Made by a program: the position numbers and the translations under genes. From assembly GCA_937132065.1 (NCBI GenBank), contig CAKZNT010000037.1, positions 32,260 to 96,259 of the forward strand: DNA of 64,000 nt, given 5' to 3'. Origin of the DNA: an uncultured Loktanella sp. GTDB lineage: Bacteria; Pseudomonadota; Alphaproteobacteria; Rhodobacterales; Rhodobacteraceae. Below the pieces are notes generated by a model. It did no database searches and was not told the origin of the DNA. It saw only the letters and a program-made list of their open reading frames with translations. The first letter of the stretch is position 1; the number at the start of each line of letters is the position of its first letter. Positions 8,067-16,773 of the stretch are shown here, piece after piece.

Positions 8067-9593
8067 ATGCGGGTTCTGGGGGCTCTCCTTTTGACCTGCG
8101 CGGCGGTGCTGCCCCTTAACGCGCAAGAGGCAAATCCGCTCTCGGCAATTGACTGGCTGTCCGAAAGCGTCGAGATCACAGCCGCGCGCCCTGCCCCTGT
8201 CGCGCCGACAATCAATGAGCCGCCCGCATCAACCGCAGCAGGCGTGCCGCAGGTCACCGTGCGCCCGCTTGATGCGCCGTCCCCCGATCCTGTTGGCCTT
8301 ATTCCGAGTGATGTTTCGGGTTTGCCGCAATCGCTCTGGGCGAAGAGCGATTCACAAACGCTTGTCACCTTGATGCAAAACGAACGGGTAGATACCCTGC
8401 CTGGCGTGCACGATTTGATGATGACCCTGCTATTGGCGGAGGCCGATCCACCTTTGGGTGCGGGTGCTGACGGCGCGTTGTTCCTGGCCCGCGTTGATAA
8501 ACTGCTTGATCTGGGGGCGCTTGATCCTGCGCTGGCCTTGCTTGGGCAGGTTGATCAGCAATCCCCAGACCTGTTCCGGCGGTGGTTTGATGTTGCGCTC
8601 CTGACGGGGGACGAAGGTCTTGCATGTGATGTGATGCAGGAAACCCCAAGCGTTGCCCCTACCTACCCTGCCCGTATTTTCTGCATGGCACGCAATGGCG
8701 ATTGGTCCGCAGCGGCGCTTACGCTTAATACCCACCGCGTTCTCGGGGATGTGACTCAAGAGGAAGAGGCGTTGATTTCCCGCTTTCTTGATCCTGAACT
8801 CTATGAGGACGAGCCGTTATTGCCTGCCCCGTCACGGCTTAGCCCGCTGGTGTTCCGGATGCGAGAAGCCATTGGGCAGGCTTTGCCCACCACGCGATTG
8901 CCAAATGCATTTGCCCATTCCGACCTGCGCAACACGACTGGCTGGAAGAGCCAACTTGAGGCCGCAGAGCGGCTTGCCCGCATTGGTGCGATTTCCGAAA
9001 ATGTCTTGCACGGGAAGTATAGTGCGCGCAAACCCGCCGCGTCTGGCGGCGTTTGGGATCGCGCGTCAGCGGTGCAACGGCTTGACCGTGCGCTTGCCAG
9101 CGATGACAGCGATGCAACCTCAACGGCGCTTGTGGCCGCTTGGAATGCCATGCAGAGCGTAAAGCTGGAGGTCCCGTTTGCCCGTCTTTACGCGGATCAA
9201 CTCGCACCGCTTGACCTCTCGCCAGCCGCCGCCGCAGTGGCTTACAACATTGCGCTGTTGTCTGCGAACTACGAGACCGCCGCCCAAGACCATCCCGCGC
9301 AGGACTTTTTGTCGCTGCTTGCCCAAGGGATCCCGTCAGGCGCGCGCACATCAAAAGAACAGGCCATCCAAGCCGCATTTGATGATGCTATGCCGTCTGC
9401 CGAACTCGAAGCCCTTGCGCGTAACGGGATGCTTGGTGAGGCGCTTCTTGAAAGCATCTACGTCTTTAACGACGGGTTCGCGGGGGATTTGCGATCTTTG
9501 ACGGACGCTTTGGCGTTCTGGCGGTTTGTCGGCCTTGAGGATGTGGCCCGCAAGGTGGCGTTGCAGGCGATGCTTTTGGAACGCAAAACATGA
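8067..9593 (+). CDS. Secreted protein of unknown function upstream of xerD
   Basis: 508-aa protein with a Sec signal peptide (MRVLGALLLTCAAVLPLNAQ, cleavage near residue 20), then a low-complexity Ala/Pro region to about residue 75. The remainder is alpha-helical in character and rich in Ala and Leu, with sparse Cys; it reads like helical repeats, perhaps TPR-like, but I see no firm motif. The start directly abuts the stop of the small membrane protein and the end overlaps xerD by four bases. Function not recognised. Confidence 0.85.
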   Translation: MRVLGALLLTCAAVLPLNAQEANPLSAIDWLSESVEITAARPAPVAPTINEPPASTAAGVPQVTVRPLDAPSPDPVGLIPSDVSGLPQSLWAKSDSQTLVTLMQNERVDTLPGVHDLMMTLLLAEADPPLGAGADGALFLARVDKLLDLGALDPALALLGQVDQQSPDLFRRWFDVALLTGDEGLACDVMQETPSVAPTYPARIFCMARNGDWSAAALTLNTHRVLGDVTQEEEALISRFLDPELYEDEPLLPAPSRLSPLVFRMREAIGQALPTTRLPNAFAHSDLRNTTGWKSQLEAAERLARIGAISENVLHGKYSARKPAASGGVWDRASAVQRLDRALASDDSDATSTALVAAWNAMQSVKLEVPFARLYADQLAPLDLSPAAAAVAYNIALLSANYETAAQDHPAQDFLSLLAQGIPSGARTSKEQAIQAAFDDAMPSAELEALARNGMLGEALLESIYVFNDGFAGDLRSLTDALAFWRFVGLEDVARKVALQAMLLERKT

Positions 9594-10534
9594 GTGCTGC
9601 CGATCAACCTATGGCCCATTGGGTGCAATCGTTTATCGAGGCGCAAGCGGCCGAATTGGACGCCGCCACGAACACCCAATTGGCTTATGCCCGTGACCTG
9701 ACCGATTTCGCAGGCTGGTTATCCCCTAAATCGCTCCATTTCATGACGGCCACGCAAGACCATATCGAAAGCTATCTGATCGAATGCGATGACTTGGGGC
9801 TATCCAAGGCGACCCGCGCGCGCCGCCTCTCCGCGATCAAGCAACTTTATCGCTTTGCATTCGAGGAAAGCTGGCGCGGGGATAATCCTGCTATTCGCAT
9901 CAAAGGGCCGGGGCGGTCCAAGTCTCTCCCCAAGACGCTGGATATTGACGAGATCGGGCGGCTCCTAGAGGCCGCCGCGCAAAGTAAAGAAGGCCTGCGC
10001 AACGGGTGTTTGATGGAGCTTCTTTACGCGACAGGCATGCGCGTGACCGAATTGGTGAGCCTCCCCGTCAGCGCCGCACGCGGTGATCCTGCGATGTTGC
10101 TTGTGCGGGGCAAAGGCGGGAAAGAGCGCCTTGTGCCCCTTTCCCCACCAGCCCGCCAAGCGATGGCCACGTGGCTTGCGGCGCGTGATGCCCTTGACGA
10201 GGCCGCCCAACAAGACGGGAAGCCCGCATCAAAATTCCTGTTTCCCTCGCGCGGCAAGTTGGGCCACCTCACGCGCCACCGCTTTTTCGGGCTGATCAAA
10301 GAATTCGCCGTGGCGGGCGGGGTCTCTCCTGCCAAGGTCACGCCGCATACAATCAGGCACGCTTTTGCGACGCATTTGCTGGCGGGTGGTGCGGATTTGC
10401 GCGCGATCCAGACCATGCTGGGGCATGCGGATGTGGCCACCACCGAGATTTACACCCATGTTCTTGACGAGCGATTGACCGCATTGGTTATGGAACATCA
10501 CCCATTGTCACGAAAATCGCGCGAGTCCGAGTGA
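9590..10534 (+). CDS. xerD: Tyrosine recombinase XerD/XerC type
   Basis: Site-specific recombinase that resolves chromosome dimers at dif with its partner, 314 aa. The N-terminal SAM-like core-binding domain covers residues 10-100 and the catalytic domain 115-305. All catalytic residues are present: Arg151 (ATGMRVTE), Lys175 (RGKGGKER), His253 and Arg256 (HTIR), His279 (LGHAD) and nucleophile Tyr288 (EIYTHV). ATGA overlap with the preceding gene. The XerD/XerC assignment is by overall likeness; a dif site was not seen here. Confidence 0.93.
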   Translation: MSAADQPMAHWVQSFIEAQAAELDAATNTQLAYARDLTDFAGWLSPKSLHFMTATQDHIESYLIECDDLGLSKATRARRLSAIKQLYRFAFEESWRGDNPAIRIKGPGRSKSLPKTLDIDEIGRLLEAAAQSKEGLRNGCLMELLYATGMRVTELVSLPVSAARGDPAMLLVRGKGGKERLVPLSPPARQAMATWLAARDALDEAAQQDGKPASKFLFPSRGKLGHLTRHRFFGLIKEFAVAGGVSPAKVTPHTIRHAFATHLLAGGADLRAIQTMLGHADVATTEIYTHVLDERLTALVMEHHPLSRKSRESE

Positions 10535-10607
10535 TCGCAAGCGCGGCGCATCTTGAATGAGACGCGCCTAAACCCCATAACAGCCCTACATAAATTGAAA
10601 GTGGATT

Positions 10608-11909
10608 ATGGAAACGTCTTTGTTCGACGGCGCCTTTTGGATGACGGCTGGCGCCATTCTTGTGCTCTTGGTGCTCTCTGGCTTCTTTTCGGGGTCCGAA
10701 ACGGCGTTGACGGCGGCCTCGCGTGGCAAGCTGCGCAGCGCAGCCGATAAGGGCAATCGGGGCGCGATACGTGCACTGGAAGTGACCGAAGACAACGAAC
10801 GTCTGATCGGATCTGTTCTGCTTGGCAATAACGTCGTCAACATTCTGGCGACCTCGCTGGCGACAGCCCTTTTGACGAAACTGTTCGGTCAGAACGGCGT
10901 GGCCTTTGCGACCTTGATCATGACCTTGCTTGTGCTGGTTTTTGCCGAAGTGCTGCCCAAAACATACGCGATTACCAATCCTGAAAAGGTGGCCTCCAGC
11001 GTTGCTGGCCCCATCGGGTTCGTTGTGCGTATCTTCGCGCCCATTGTCTCCGCTGTGCGGTTCTTTGTGCGCGGGGTGCTGTTTCTGTTTGGCGTGCGCA
11101 CTGATCCCGACAGCCAGATCCTCGCGGTGCGCGAAGAGATCGCAGGGGCACTCAATCTCGGGCATTCCGAAGGGGTTGTCGAAAAAGAGGACCGTGACCG
11201 CATTCTGGGCGCGCTTGATCTTAACGAGCGCATGGTCGAGGAAATCATGCTTCACCGTTCGGGCATCGAGCTTATTGATATTGACCAGCCACTTCAGGAC
11301 ATTCTCGCTCAATGTCTGGAAAGCAATTTCACCCGTCTGCCGCTTTACAAAAACGATCCTGAAAACATCGTTGGTGTTGTGCATGCCAAGGACTTGCTAC
11401 GGGCCATGCACAAGCTGCTGAATGGCGGTCGTGTTGATCAAAAAGCCTATGAAGAGTTTGATATCCTCAAGGTCGCGATGCCGCCGTATTTCATCCCCGA
11501 GACCACAACCTTGGATGATCAAATGCATGAGTTCTTGCGCCGCAAAACGCACTTTGCGCTTGTTGTGGACGAATATGGCGGGCTTGAAGGGCTGATTACG
11601 CTGGAAGACATCCTCGAAGAAATCGTTGGCGAGATCGTTGATGAGTTCGACAAGGACGAGACAGTGCAGTTCGAAGAGACTGCGGATGGTGCGCTGCTGG
11701 TGGAAGGTGGCATGACGATCCGCGACCTTAACCGTGCCTATGATTGGTCTTTGCCTGACGATGAGGCGAACACGGTCGCAGGGCTTGTCATCCACGAGGC
11801 CCAGATGATCCCAGTCGAGGGCCAAGTGTTTAGCTTCCACGGCTACCGCTTTGAAGTTGTTGAGAAAGACGAGAACCGGATCGCCACATTGAAGATCCGG
11901 TCCCTGTAA
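10608..11909 (+). CDS. CorC/HlyC family membrane protein with CBS domains
   Basis: 433 aa: a DUF21 (CNNM) membrane domain in residues 1-190 with several helices (GAILVLLVLSGFFSGSETAL is the typical opening), two CBS domains at about 205-335 (TRLPLYKNDPENIVGVVHAKDLL; FALVVDEYGGLEGLITLEDILEEIVGEI), and the CorC_HlyC domain at about 345-430. The family is linked to magnesium/cobalt efflux, older databases calling it haemolysin-like. The gene ends one base from the convergent HerA-like gene with no terminator in between. Confidence 0.92.
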   Translation: METSLFDGAFWMTAGAILVLLVLSGFFSGSETALTAASRGKLRSAADKGNRGAIRALEVTEDNERLIGSVLLGNNVVNILATSLATALLTKLFGQNGVAFATLIMTLLVLVFAEVLPKTYAITNPEKVASSVAGPIGFVVRIFAPIVSAVRFFVRGVLFLFGVRTDPDSQILAVREEIAGALNLGHSEGVVEKEDRDRILGALDLNERMVEEIMLHRSGIELIDIDQPLQDILAQCLESNFTRLPLYKNDPENIVGVVHAKDLLRAMHKLLNGGRVDQKAYEEFDILKVAMPPYFIPETTTLDDQMHEFLRRKTHFALVVDEYGGLEGLITLEDILEEIVGEIVDEFDKDETVQFEETADGALLVEGGMTIRDLNRAYDWSLPDDEANTVAGLVIHEAQMIPVEGQVFSFHGYRFEVVEKDENRIATLKIRSL

Positions 11910-11910
11910 A

Positions 11911-13455
11911 TCAACGCCCTTTGAACAGGCCACCAAGGATGCCGCGCACGATGCGGCGTCCTGTTGTGCCCTTGAGTTCTTTCATCACCACATTTGCGAG
12001 CGCGCCGCCAAATCCGCTATCGGATTTACGCCGGCTGCGGGTTGTCGTGTGGGTCGTTTGTGCGCCCTCTTGATAGCGCCGCGCTTGCTTGAACTCGCGT
12101 TCCTTTTCTTCAAGTTCGGCCTCGCGGGCTTCTGCGGCTTCTGCCTCTTTGGCGGCATTCGCGGCACGTTTGCCAAGCATCTCTGACGCGCTTTCGCGGT
12201 CCAGAGGCGTGTCGTATTTGCCCGCCATGTCGGACCCTGCCATGATCGCATCACGCACTGGTTTGCCGATTGGACCAAGTTGGGAGGACGGTGGCCGGAT
12301 CAAGGTGCGCTCGACGACTTGCGGAATGCCCTTTTTATCCAGAAACGATGTAACCGCCTCGCCCGTGCCGACCTGCTGGATAGCCTCTGCGGTATCAAAG
12401 GCGGGATTGTCGCGATAGGTCTCGGCAGCCGACTTGAGTTCTTTGCGGTCTTTGGCCGTGAACGCCCGAAGCGCGTGCTGCACGCGGTTGCCCAACTGGC
12501 CCAAAACATCATCAGGAATATCGCCGGGGTTCTGGGTGACAAAGTAGACGCCGACCGCCTTGGAGCGGATCAGGCGTGCGACCTGCTCGACCTTGTCAAC
12601 CAAGGCCTTGGGCGCATCATCAAAGAGCAAATGCGCCTCGTCAAAGAAGAACACAAGCTTGGGCTTATCGGGGTTGCCGACCTCTGGCAGCTCCTCGAAG
12701 AGTTCCGACAACAGCCATAGCAGGAAAGTCGCATAAAGCCGCGGACTGCCCATCAATTTGTCAGCGGCCAGAATGTTGATCTCGCCTTTTCCGTCCGCAC
12801 GCACACGCATCAGATCGGCAAGTTCGAGCGCAGGTTCGCCAAACAAGGCGTTGCCCCCCTGGTTTTCGAGCACAAGGAGCTGGCGTTGGATCGCGCCGAC
12901 CGACGAGGATGCCACATTGCCGTAGCGTAGCGAAAGCTCAGAGGCGTTTTGCCCGACCCAGACCAGAAGCGCTTGCAGGTCTTTGAGGTCAAGCAGCGGC
13001 AAGCCCTCTTCGTCAGCCACTCGGAAAGCGACGTTCAGCACGCCCTCTTGCACATCCGTCAGCTCAAGCAAACGCGACAGCAAGAGCGGCCCCATTTCGG
13101 CCACCGTTGCGCGGATCGGGTGACCCTGCTCGCCAAAGAGATCCCAGAATGTCACGGGAAAGCTATCGTATTGCAGATCAAGCCCGATTGTTTCGCTGCG
13201 GCTCATGAAGGCCTCGTGCAGCTTGAACCCCTCGGATCCGGCAACCGCCAGCCCAGATAGATCACCTTTTACGTCCGACAAAAACACAGGCACGCCTGCA
13301 TTCGAGAACCCTTCGGCCATGATCTGAAGCGTCACCGTCTTACCCGTGCCAGTTGCCCCCGCGACCAAGCCATGTCGGTTCGATTTGTCCAGCAACAGCA
13401 CCTGTGGCGCGCCATATGCGTCGCCGCCACCGCCAATAAAAATGTCTTCCGCCAT
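11911..13455 (-). CDS. HerA-like / DUF853 ATPase (YjgR family)
   Basis: 514-aa P-loop ATPase of the HerA/FtsK-like superfamily. Walker A is GATGTGKT at residues 33-40, Walker [15 protein letters not shown] in the middle, then the arginine-containing [12 protein letters not shown] region. Its C terminus is a charged Glu/Arg-rich coiled segment ([21 protein letters not shown]) and a short glycine-rich tail. The start at 13455 (MAEDIF) is chosen over an in-frame TTG 36 bases upstream because AAAAGGG sits just before it. The role of the family is poorly known; DNA translocation is assumed from homology. Confidence 0.9.
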   Translation of the reverse strand: MAEDIFIGGGGDAYGAPQVLLLDKSNRHGLVAGATGTGKTVTLQIMAEGFSNAGVPVFLSDVKGDLSGLAVAGSEGFKLHEAFMSRSETIGLDLQYDSFPVTFWDLFGEQGHPIRATVAEMGPLLLSRLLELTDVQEGVLNVAFRVADEEGLPLLDLKDLQALLVWVGQNASELSLRYGNVASSSVGAIQRQLLVLENQGGNALFGEPALELADLMRVRADGKGEINILAADKLMGSPRLYATFLLWLLSELFEELPEVGNPDKPKLVFFFDEAHLLFDDAPKALVDKVEQVARLIRSKAVGVYFVTQNPGDIPDDVLGQLGNRVQHALRAFTAKDRKELKSAAETYRDNPAFDTAEAIQQVGTGEAVTSFLDKKGIPQVVERTLIRPPSSQLGPIGKPVRDAIMAGSDMAGKYDTPLDRESASEMLGKRAANAAKEAEAAEAREAELEEKEREFKQARRYQEGAQTTHTTTRSRRKSDSGFGGALANVVMKELKGTTGRRIVRGILGGLFKGR

Positions 13456-13528
13456 GTTCGGCCCTTTTTGTATGAATTCTTGTCGGGCCAAAATACATTC
13501 TTAAGGTTTTCATGCCAGTCTATTCGCA

Positions 13529-13608
13529 CGATCAGGCGTCACCATGTCCCCCGACGCTTGATCGTATCCTCCCTATCAGACTGCCGTGCCTTCGGGCGCG
13601 GCCTTTTC
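13529..13608 (+). ncRNA. Candidate small RNA with two stems
   Basis: In the 404-bp gene-free stretch before the IalB-like gene. Stem 1: CGATCAGGCGTC (13529-13540) pairs with GACGCTTGATCG (13553-13564), 12 bp with one G-U, 12-base C-rich loop. A single-stranded linker holds CCTCCCT, able to pair with Shine-Dalgarno sequences. Stem 2: GCCGTGCC / GGCGCGGC closed by a TTCG tetraloop, followed by CTTTT, a good terminator. The 5' end is unknown. An antisense or 3'UTR role is not excluded. Confidence 0.5.
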
Positions 13609-13625
13609 ATTTCTGGTGCAAGTTT

Positions 13626-13745
13626 TTGAACTCAAACGCTTTGTTTTGTATTGACGCCTCGCGCGGCTTCACTTAACGTTCGATCAAATAGTCGGCTAAG
13701 TCCGATAGGGAGAAGACGGAAAAGGGTCCTTTGGGGCCCTTTTTC
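13626..13745 (+). ncRNA. Candidate promoter and short transcript ending in a terminator
   Basis: TTGAAC (13626-13631), 17-bp spacer and TATTGA (13649-13654) resemble a sigma-70 promoter. About 65 bases further, AAAAGGG (13720-13726) pairs with CCCTTTT (13737-13743) around a small inner stem, followed by a T run: a rho-independent terminator. No ORF with a ribosome site lies between. A transcript of roughly 85 nt would result, or a short attenuated leader for the IalB-like gene at 13860. Confidence 0.4.
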
Positions 13746-13859
13746 TATGTCTAACCCCGATTTTTCGGCGGCGGAACCTCGCCATAGCGCCCTCTTTTCC
13801 CACTGACATATCAAGAATGGCGTGCTAAATCGCGGTAACAGAAATTTAGGAAGTATCCC

Positions 13860-14471
13860 ATGTTGCAGTCGATCAAACCTCTCCTTCTCGCCACTTTGCT
13901 TGCAGCGGCCACCAATGTCGCAGCGCAGGAAACAGAAACGCCCGCTGCAGAAGCGGAGGCGCCAGCAGCAGAGGCCGCCCCGTCCGATCTGGACATGGGC
14001 ACAGAGGTTGTGGCTGAAACTGCGGTTGGCACGCCTTACGTGCGTGAAGAATTTGGGGACTGGGCGCTGCGCTGTTTGCGCGCCGAAGAAGGCACAGCCG
14101 ACCCATGCCAGCTCTATCAACTGCTCAATGACGCCGAGGGTAACTCGGTCGCCGAAATCAGCATGTTCCCCCTCGCTAATGGCGGGCAAGCCGCCGCAGG
14201 TGCGACGATTGTTGTGCCACTTGAAACACTGCTGACCGAGCAACTGTTGATCTCGGTCGACGGGTCAGCGGCACGCCGTTACCCGTTCACATTCTGTAAC
14301 CGTGCGGGCTGCGTTGCACGTGTCGGATTTACGCAGGCTGAAATCGACCAGTTCAAGCGCGGCAATGCAGCGACATTGCAGATGGTTCCAGCCGCCGCAC
14401 CAGACGAGAAAGTCATTTTGAACATCTCGCTGACCGGCTTTACTGCGGGGTATGACGGCGCAGGTCAGTAA
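13860..14471 (+). CDS. Invasion-associated locus B (IalB) family protein
   Basis: 203-aa exported protein. Signal peptide about residues 1-21 (MLQSIKPLLLATLLAAATNVAAQ), then an Ala/Glu/Pro-rich spacer to about 55, then the IalB domain with EEFGDWALRCLR and paired Cys residues (CLRAEEGTADPCQLYQ; FCNRAGCVARVGF). The family is widespread in alphaproteobacteria; the Bartonella member is linked to erythrocyte invasion, but free-living marine members have no known role. AGGAAG precedes the ATG. Followed by its own terminator. Confidence 0.88.
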   Translation: MLQSIKPLLLATLLAAATNVAAQETETPAAEAEAPAAEAAPSDLDMGTEVVAETAVGTPYVREEFGDWALRCLRAEEGTADPCQLYQLLNDAEGNSVAEISMFPLANGGQAAAGATIVVPLETLLTEQLLISVDGSAARRYPFTFCNRAGCVARVGFTQAEIDQFKRGNAATLQMVPAAAPDEKVILNISLTGFTAGYDGAGQ

Positions 14472-14494
14472 CCCCACCCAACATCACCGCATTG

Positions 14495-14529
14495 GCCGCC
14501 CCTAGCACACTGCTTCGGGCGGCTTTTTT
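14495..14529 (+). terminator. Rho-independent terminator after IalB-like gene
   Basis: GCCGCCC (14495-14501) pairs with GGGCGGC (14517-14523), followed by six T. Confidence 0.88.
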
Positions 14530-14572
14530 ATGCCCTAGAAAAAGATCCTATCGCGCCACTATTCGTCCATAA

Positions 14573-14595
14573 TTTGTTGCTAATACTGCAACAAA
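14573..14595. promoter_or_regulatory. Inverted repeat upstream of sterol desaturase-family gene
   Basis: TTTGTTGC-N7-GCAACAAA, a perfect 8-bp inverted repeat whose spacer reads TAATACT, close to a -10 element. It lies 22 bases before the ATG at 14618. It looks like an operator for a dimeric repressor; the regulator is unknown. Confidence 0.5.
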
Positions 14596-14617
14596 GCAAT
14601 GTGAAGTGGATCATTTG

Positions 14618-15598
14618 ATGGACATCCTGAACAGTATTACCGACGCCTTTTACCAGTATTTCTGGAACATGAATTCACGTCTTGCGGTGCTGTATTTGGC
14701 CGTAACTGTCGTCATTGCCTACGTGATCTGGCTGACGCGCGGTCGCCCGCAAACCTTTGTTAAATGGCTCCTGCCTGCATCGGTCTATCGTCATAAATCC
14801 AACTTGGTTGACCTTAAGATATTCCTTTTCAATGCGGTCCTTGCGCTGGTCGGGTTTTTCGCGGCCATCAGCTTTGCACCGATCATCGCGTCCACTTTGC
14901 TTACCTCGTTTGTGAACTTGTCGGGCGAGACCTATGTGCCGCATGAATTTTCGTGGGGCCGCAGTATCGTGGCCACAATCATTATGATCCTGACCTTGGA
15001 TTTCTGTAAATACTGGGCGCATTACATTCACCACGAGCACCCTGCCCTTTGGCCGTTTCACGCGGTGCATCACTCCGCAGAGGTCATGACCCCGCTGACG
15101 GTTGCGCGCGTTCACCCGTTCTTTCGTGTGCTGCAAATTCTGATTGTTGCGGTCATCGTGGGCGCGGCTCAGGCTGTCATTTTGTTTGCGGTGATGGGGC
15201 AGATCGACCTTGTCACGATCGGCTCGGCGAATGCGGGCTATGTCATCTTCAACATGCTGGGGTCCAACCTGCGCCATAGTCACATCTGGTTGTCATACGG
15301 ACGCCGCATGGAGCACATCTTTATTTCGCCAGCGCAGCACCATATCCATCACTCGTCCGATAAAAAGCACTTTAACAAGAACTACGGCGAGGTGTTTGCG
15401 TTCTGGGATTGGATGTTTGGCACACTCTATATTACCAGCGGCGAAGAGGATCTCACCTTTGGCATTGCAGACGCGGATGGCGTGCGCATCGAGCAACCAC
15501 ACCCGACCCTGTGGGCCGCGATCATCCATCCCTTCATCGAAAGCTTTGAGGCGATGCGTGCGCCCAAGCGCCCCAAGCCAGCCCCAAAGCCACAATGA
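14618..15598 (+). CDS. Sterol desaturase / fatty acid hydroxylase family protein
   Basis: 326-aa integral membrane di-iron oxygenase. Several N-terminal helices precede the histidine clusters HYIHHEH, HAVHHSAE and HHIHHSSDKKHFNKNYGE that bind the two irons in this superfamily. Members hydroxylate or desaturate lipid chains, sterols or carotenoids; the substrate cannot be told here. ATG at 14618 has AAGTGGA upstream; a GTG 12 bases earlier is less likely. The next gene, an acyltransferase, overlaps it by four bases, suggesting both act on the same lipid or surface molecule. Confidence 0.88.
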   Translation: MDILNSITDAFYQYFWNMNSRLAVLYLAVTVVIAYVIWLTRGRPQTFVKWLLPASVYRHKSNLVDLKIFLFNAVLALVGFFAAISFAPIIASTLLTSFVNLSGETYVPHEFSWGRSIVATIIMILTLDFCKYWAHYIHHEHPALWPFHAVHHSAEVMTPLTVARVHPFFRVLQILIVAVIVGAAQAVILFAVMGQIDLVTIGSANAGYVIFNMLGSNLRHSHIWLSYGRRMEHIFISPAQHHIHHSSDKKHFNKNYGEVFAFWDWMFGTLYITSGEEDLTFGIADADGVRIEQPHPTLWAAIIHPFIESFEAMRAPKRPKPAPKPQ

Positions 15599-16773
15599 AC
15601 AAGGGGTTTTCACTCTGGCTTGATGTGCTGCGCGTTCTGGCGACCTTTGTGGTTGTCGTCTCGCACTTTGCCTATCAGCGGTTTTCGGGCGGCGGCTTGC
15701 AGTGGTTTCGTGACCTGAACTTTGGCAGTGACGCGGTCGTCGTTTTCTTTGTGGTGTCAGGCCTTGTGATCGCCTTTGCCGCCGAGCGGGACGGCACAGC
15801 GAACAAATACGCTTTCAACCGCCTAACGCGGCTTTGGTCTGTGGTGATCCCTGCGATTGTTCTGACGATGGTTCTTGATGGGGCGGGCTCTCGGCTTGAC
15901 CCGACAGCCTATCCCGCAGGATATTATGCACCGCAAAGCTGGCTTGATATGATCCTGCGCGGCGGTAGTTTCTCGAACGAGTTTAGCAGCTTGGGTCGCC
16001 TGCGCCTTGGCACAAACGGGCCGCTTTGGTCGCTAAGCTATGAGGCCGCCTATTACGCCCTGTTTGGGGTCGCGATGTTTATGACCGGCTTGCGGCGGAT
16101 CGCATTGCTTGTCGCGCTCGTGGTCCTTGTTGGTCTGCCGATCCTGCTCTTGATGCCCGCGTGGCTTATGGGTGTTGGCGCATGGCATGCGATCAAGACC
16201 GGGCAAGCGGCGGCGCTGTCGCGCACTGCGGCATGGGCGCTCGCGCTGGCTGGGCCACTTGGCTACGCGGGTTTGCTCGCGCTTGGTGCGCCAGATGCAT
16301 TGCTGCACGCGTCATCTCAACTGCTGGGTGGCCTTAATATGAATGCCACTTTCGGGTTCTCGGACGAATTTGTCTGGAATGCCGTGCTTGGGATGTTCAC
16401 CGTTTTGCATATCCTCGGCATGGCACGGCTCATGCAAGGGGTTCAAACCGACAGTGCGGCTATTCGCTGGTTTGCTGGCGCCAGCTTTTCGCTTTACGTG
16501 ACCCATTACCCTGCACTGCATTTTTTCGATGCGCTCTTGCCGCAGATGACTGGCCGCGCGCTTGTTTTGCTTGTGGCGGCAATCATATCGGGCTTGGTTT
16601 TTGCTTCGCTATTTGAACGCCGGATCATCGGGTTCCGTCAGACTTTGCGCAAAGCGATGACCGCGTTCAACCCGCCAAAGGCAAAGGCGTTGGATAATGC
16701 AACATCAACAACGGCATCCCTCGCGACATTAGGCACAACATCAAGTGCACATTCGGGGTCGGGTTCTTCATAG
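15595..16773 (+). CDS. Acyltransferase 3 family membrane protein
   Basis: 392-aa multi-pass O-acyltransferase family protein. The opening LDVLRVLATFVVVVSHFAY holds the conserved Arg and His of the family, followed by about ten hydrophobic segments. Such enzymes acylate surface sugars or lipids, often LPS or exopolysaccharide. The last about 45 residues are Ser/Thr/Ala-rich and are encoded on DNA that on the other strand codes the conserved C terminus of the ketosynthase: a convergent overlap of 136 bp. ATGA overlap with the upstream desaturase-family gene. Confidence 0.87.
   Translation: MNKGFSLWLDVLRVLATFVVVVSHFAYQRFSGGGLQWFRDLNFGSDAVVVFFVVSGLVIAFAAERDGTANKYAFNRLTRLWSVVIPAIVLTMVLDGAGSRLDPTAYPAGYYAPQSWLDMILRGGSFSNEFSSLGRLRLGTNGPLWSLSYEAAYYALFGVAMFMTGLRRIALLVALVVLVGLPILLLMPAWLMGVGAWHAIKTGQAAALSRTAAWALALAGPLGYAGLLALGAPDALLHASSQLLGGLNMNATFGFSDEFVWNAVLGMFTVLHILGMARLMQGVQTDSAAIRWFAGASFSLYVTHYPALHFFDALLPQMTGRALVLLVAAIISGLVFASLFERRIIGFRQTLRKAMTAFNPPKAKALDNATSTTASLATLGTTSSAHSGSGSS

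Noticed and set aside
10488..11384. 298-codon frame opposite the CorC-type gene
   Set aside because: Antisense of a clear DUF21-CBS protein; no independent evidence.
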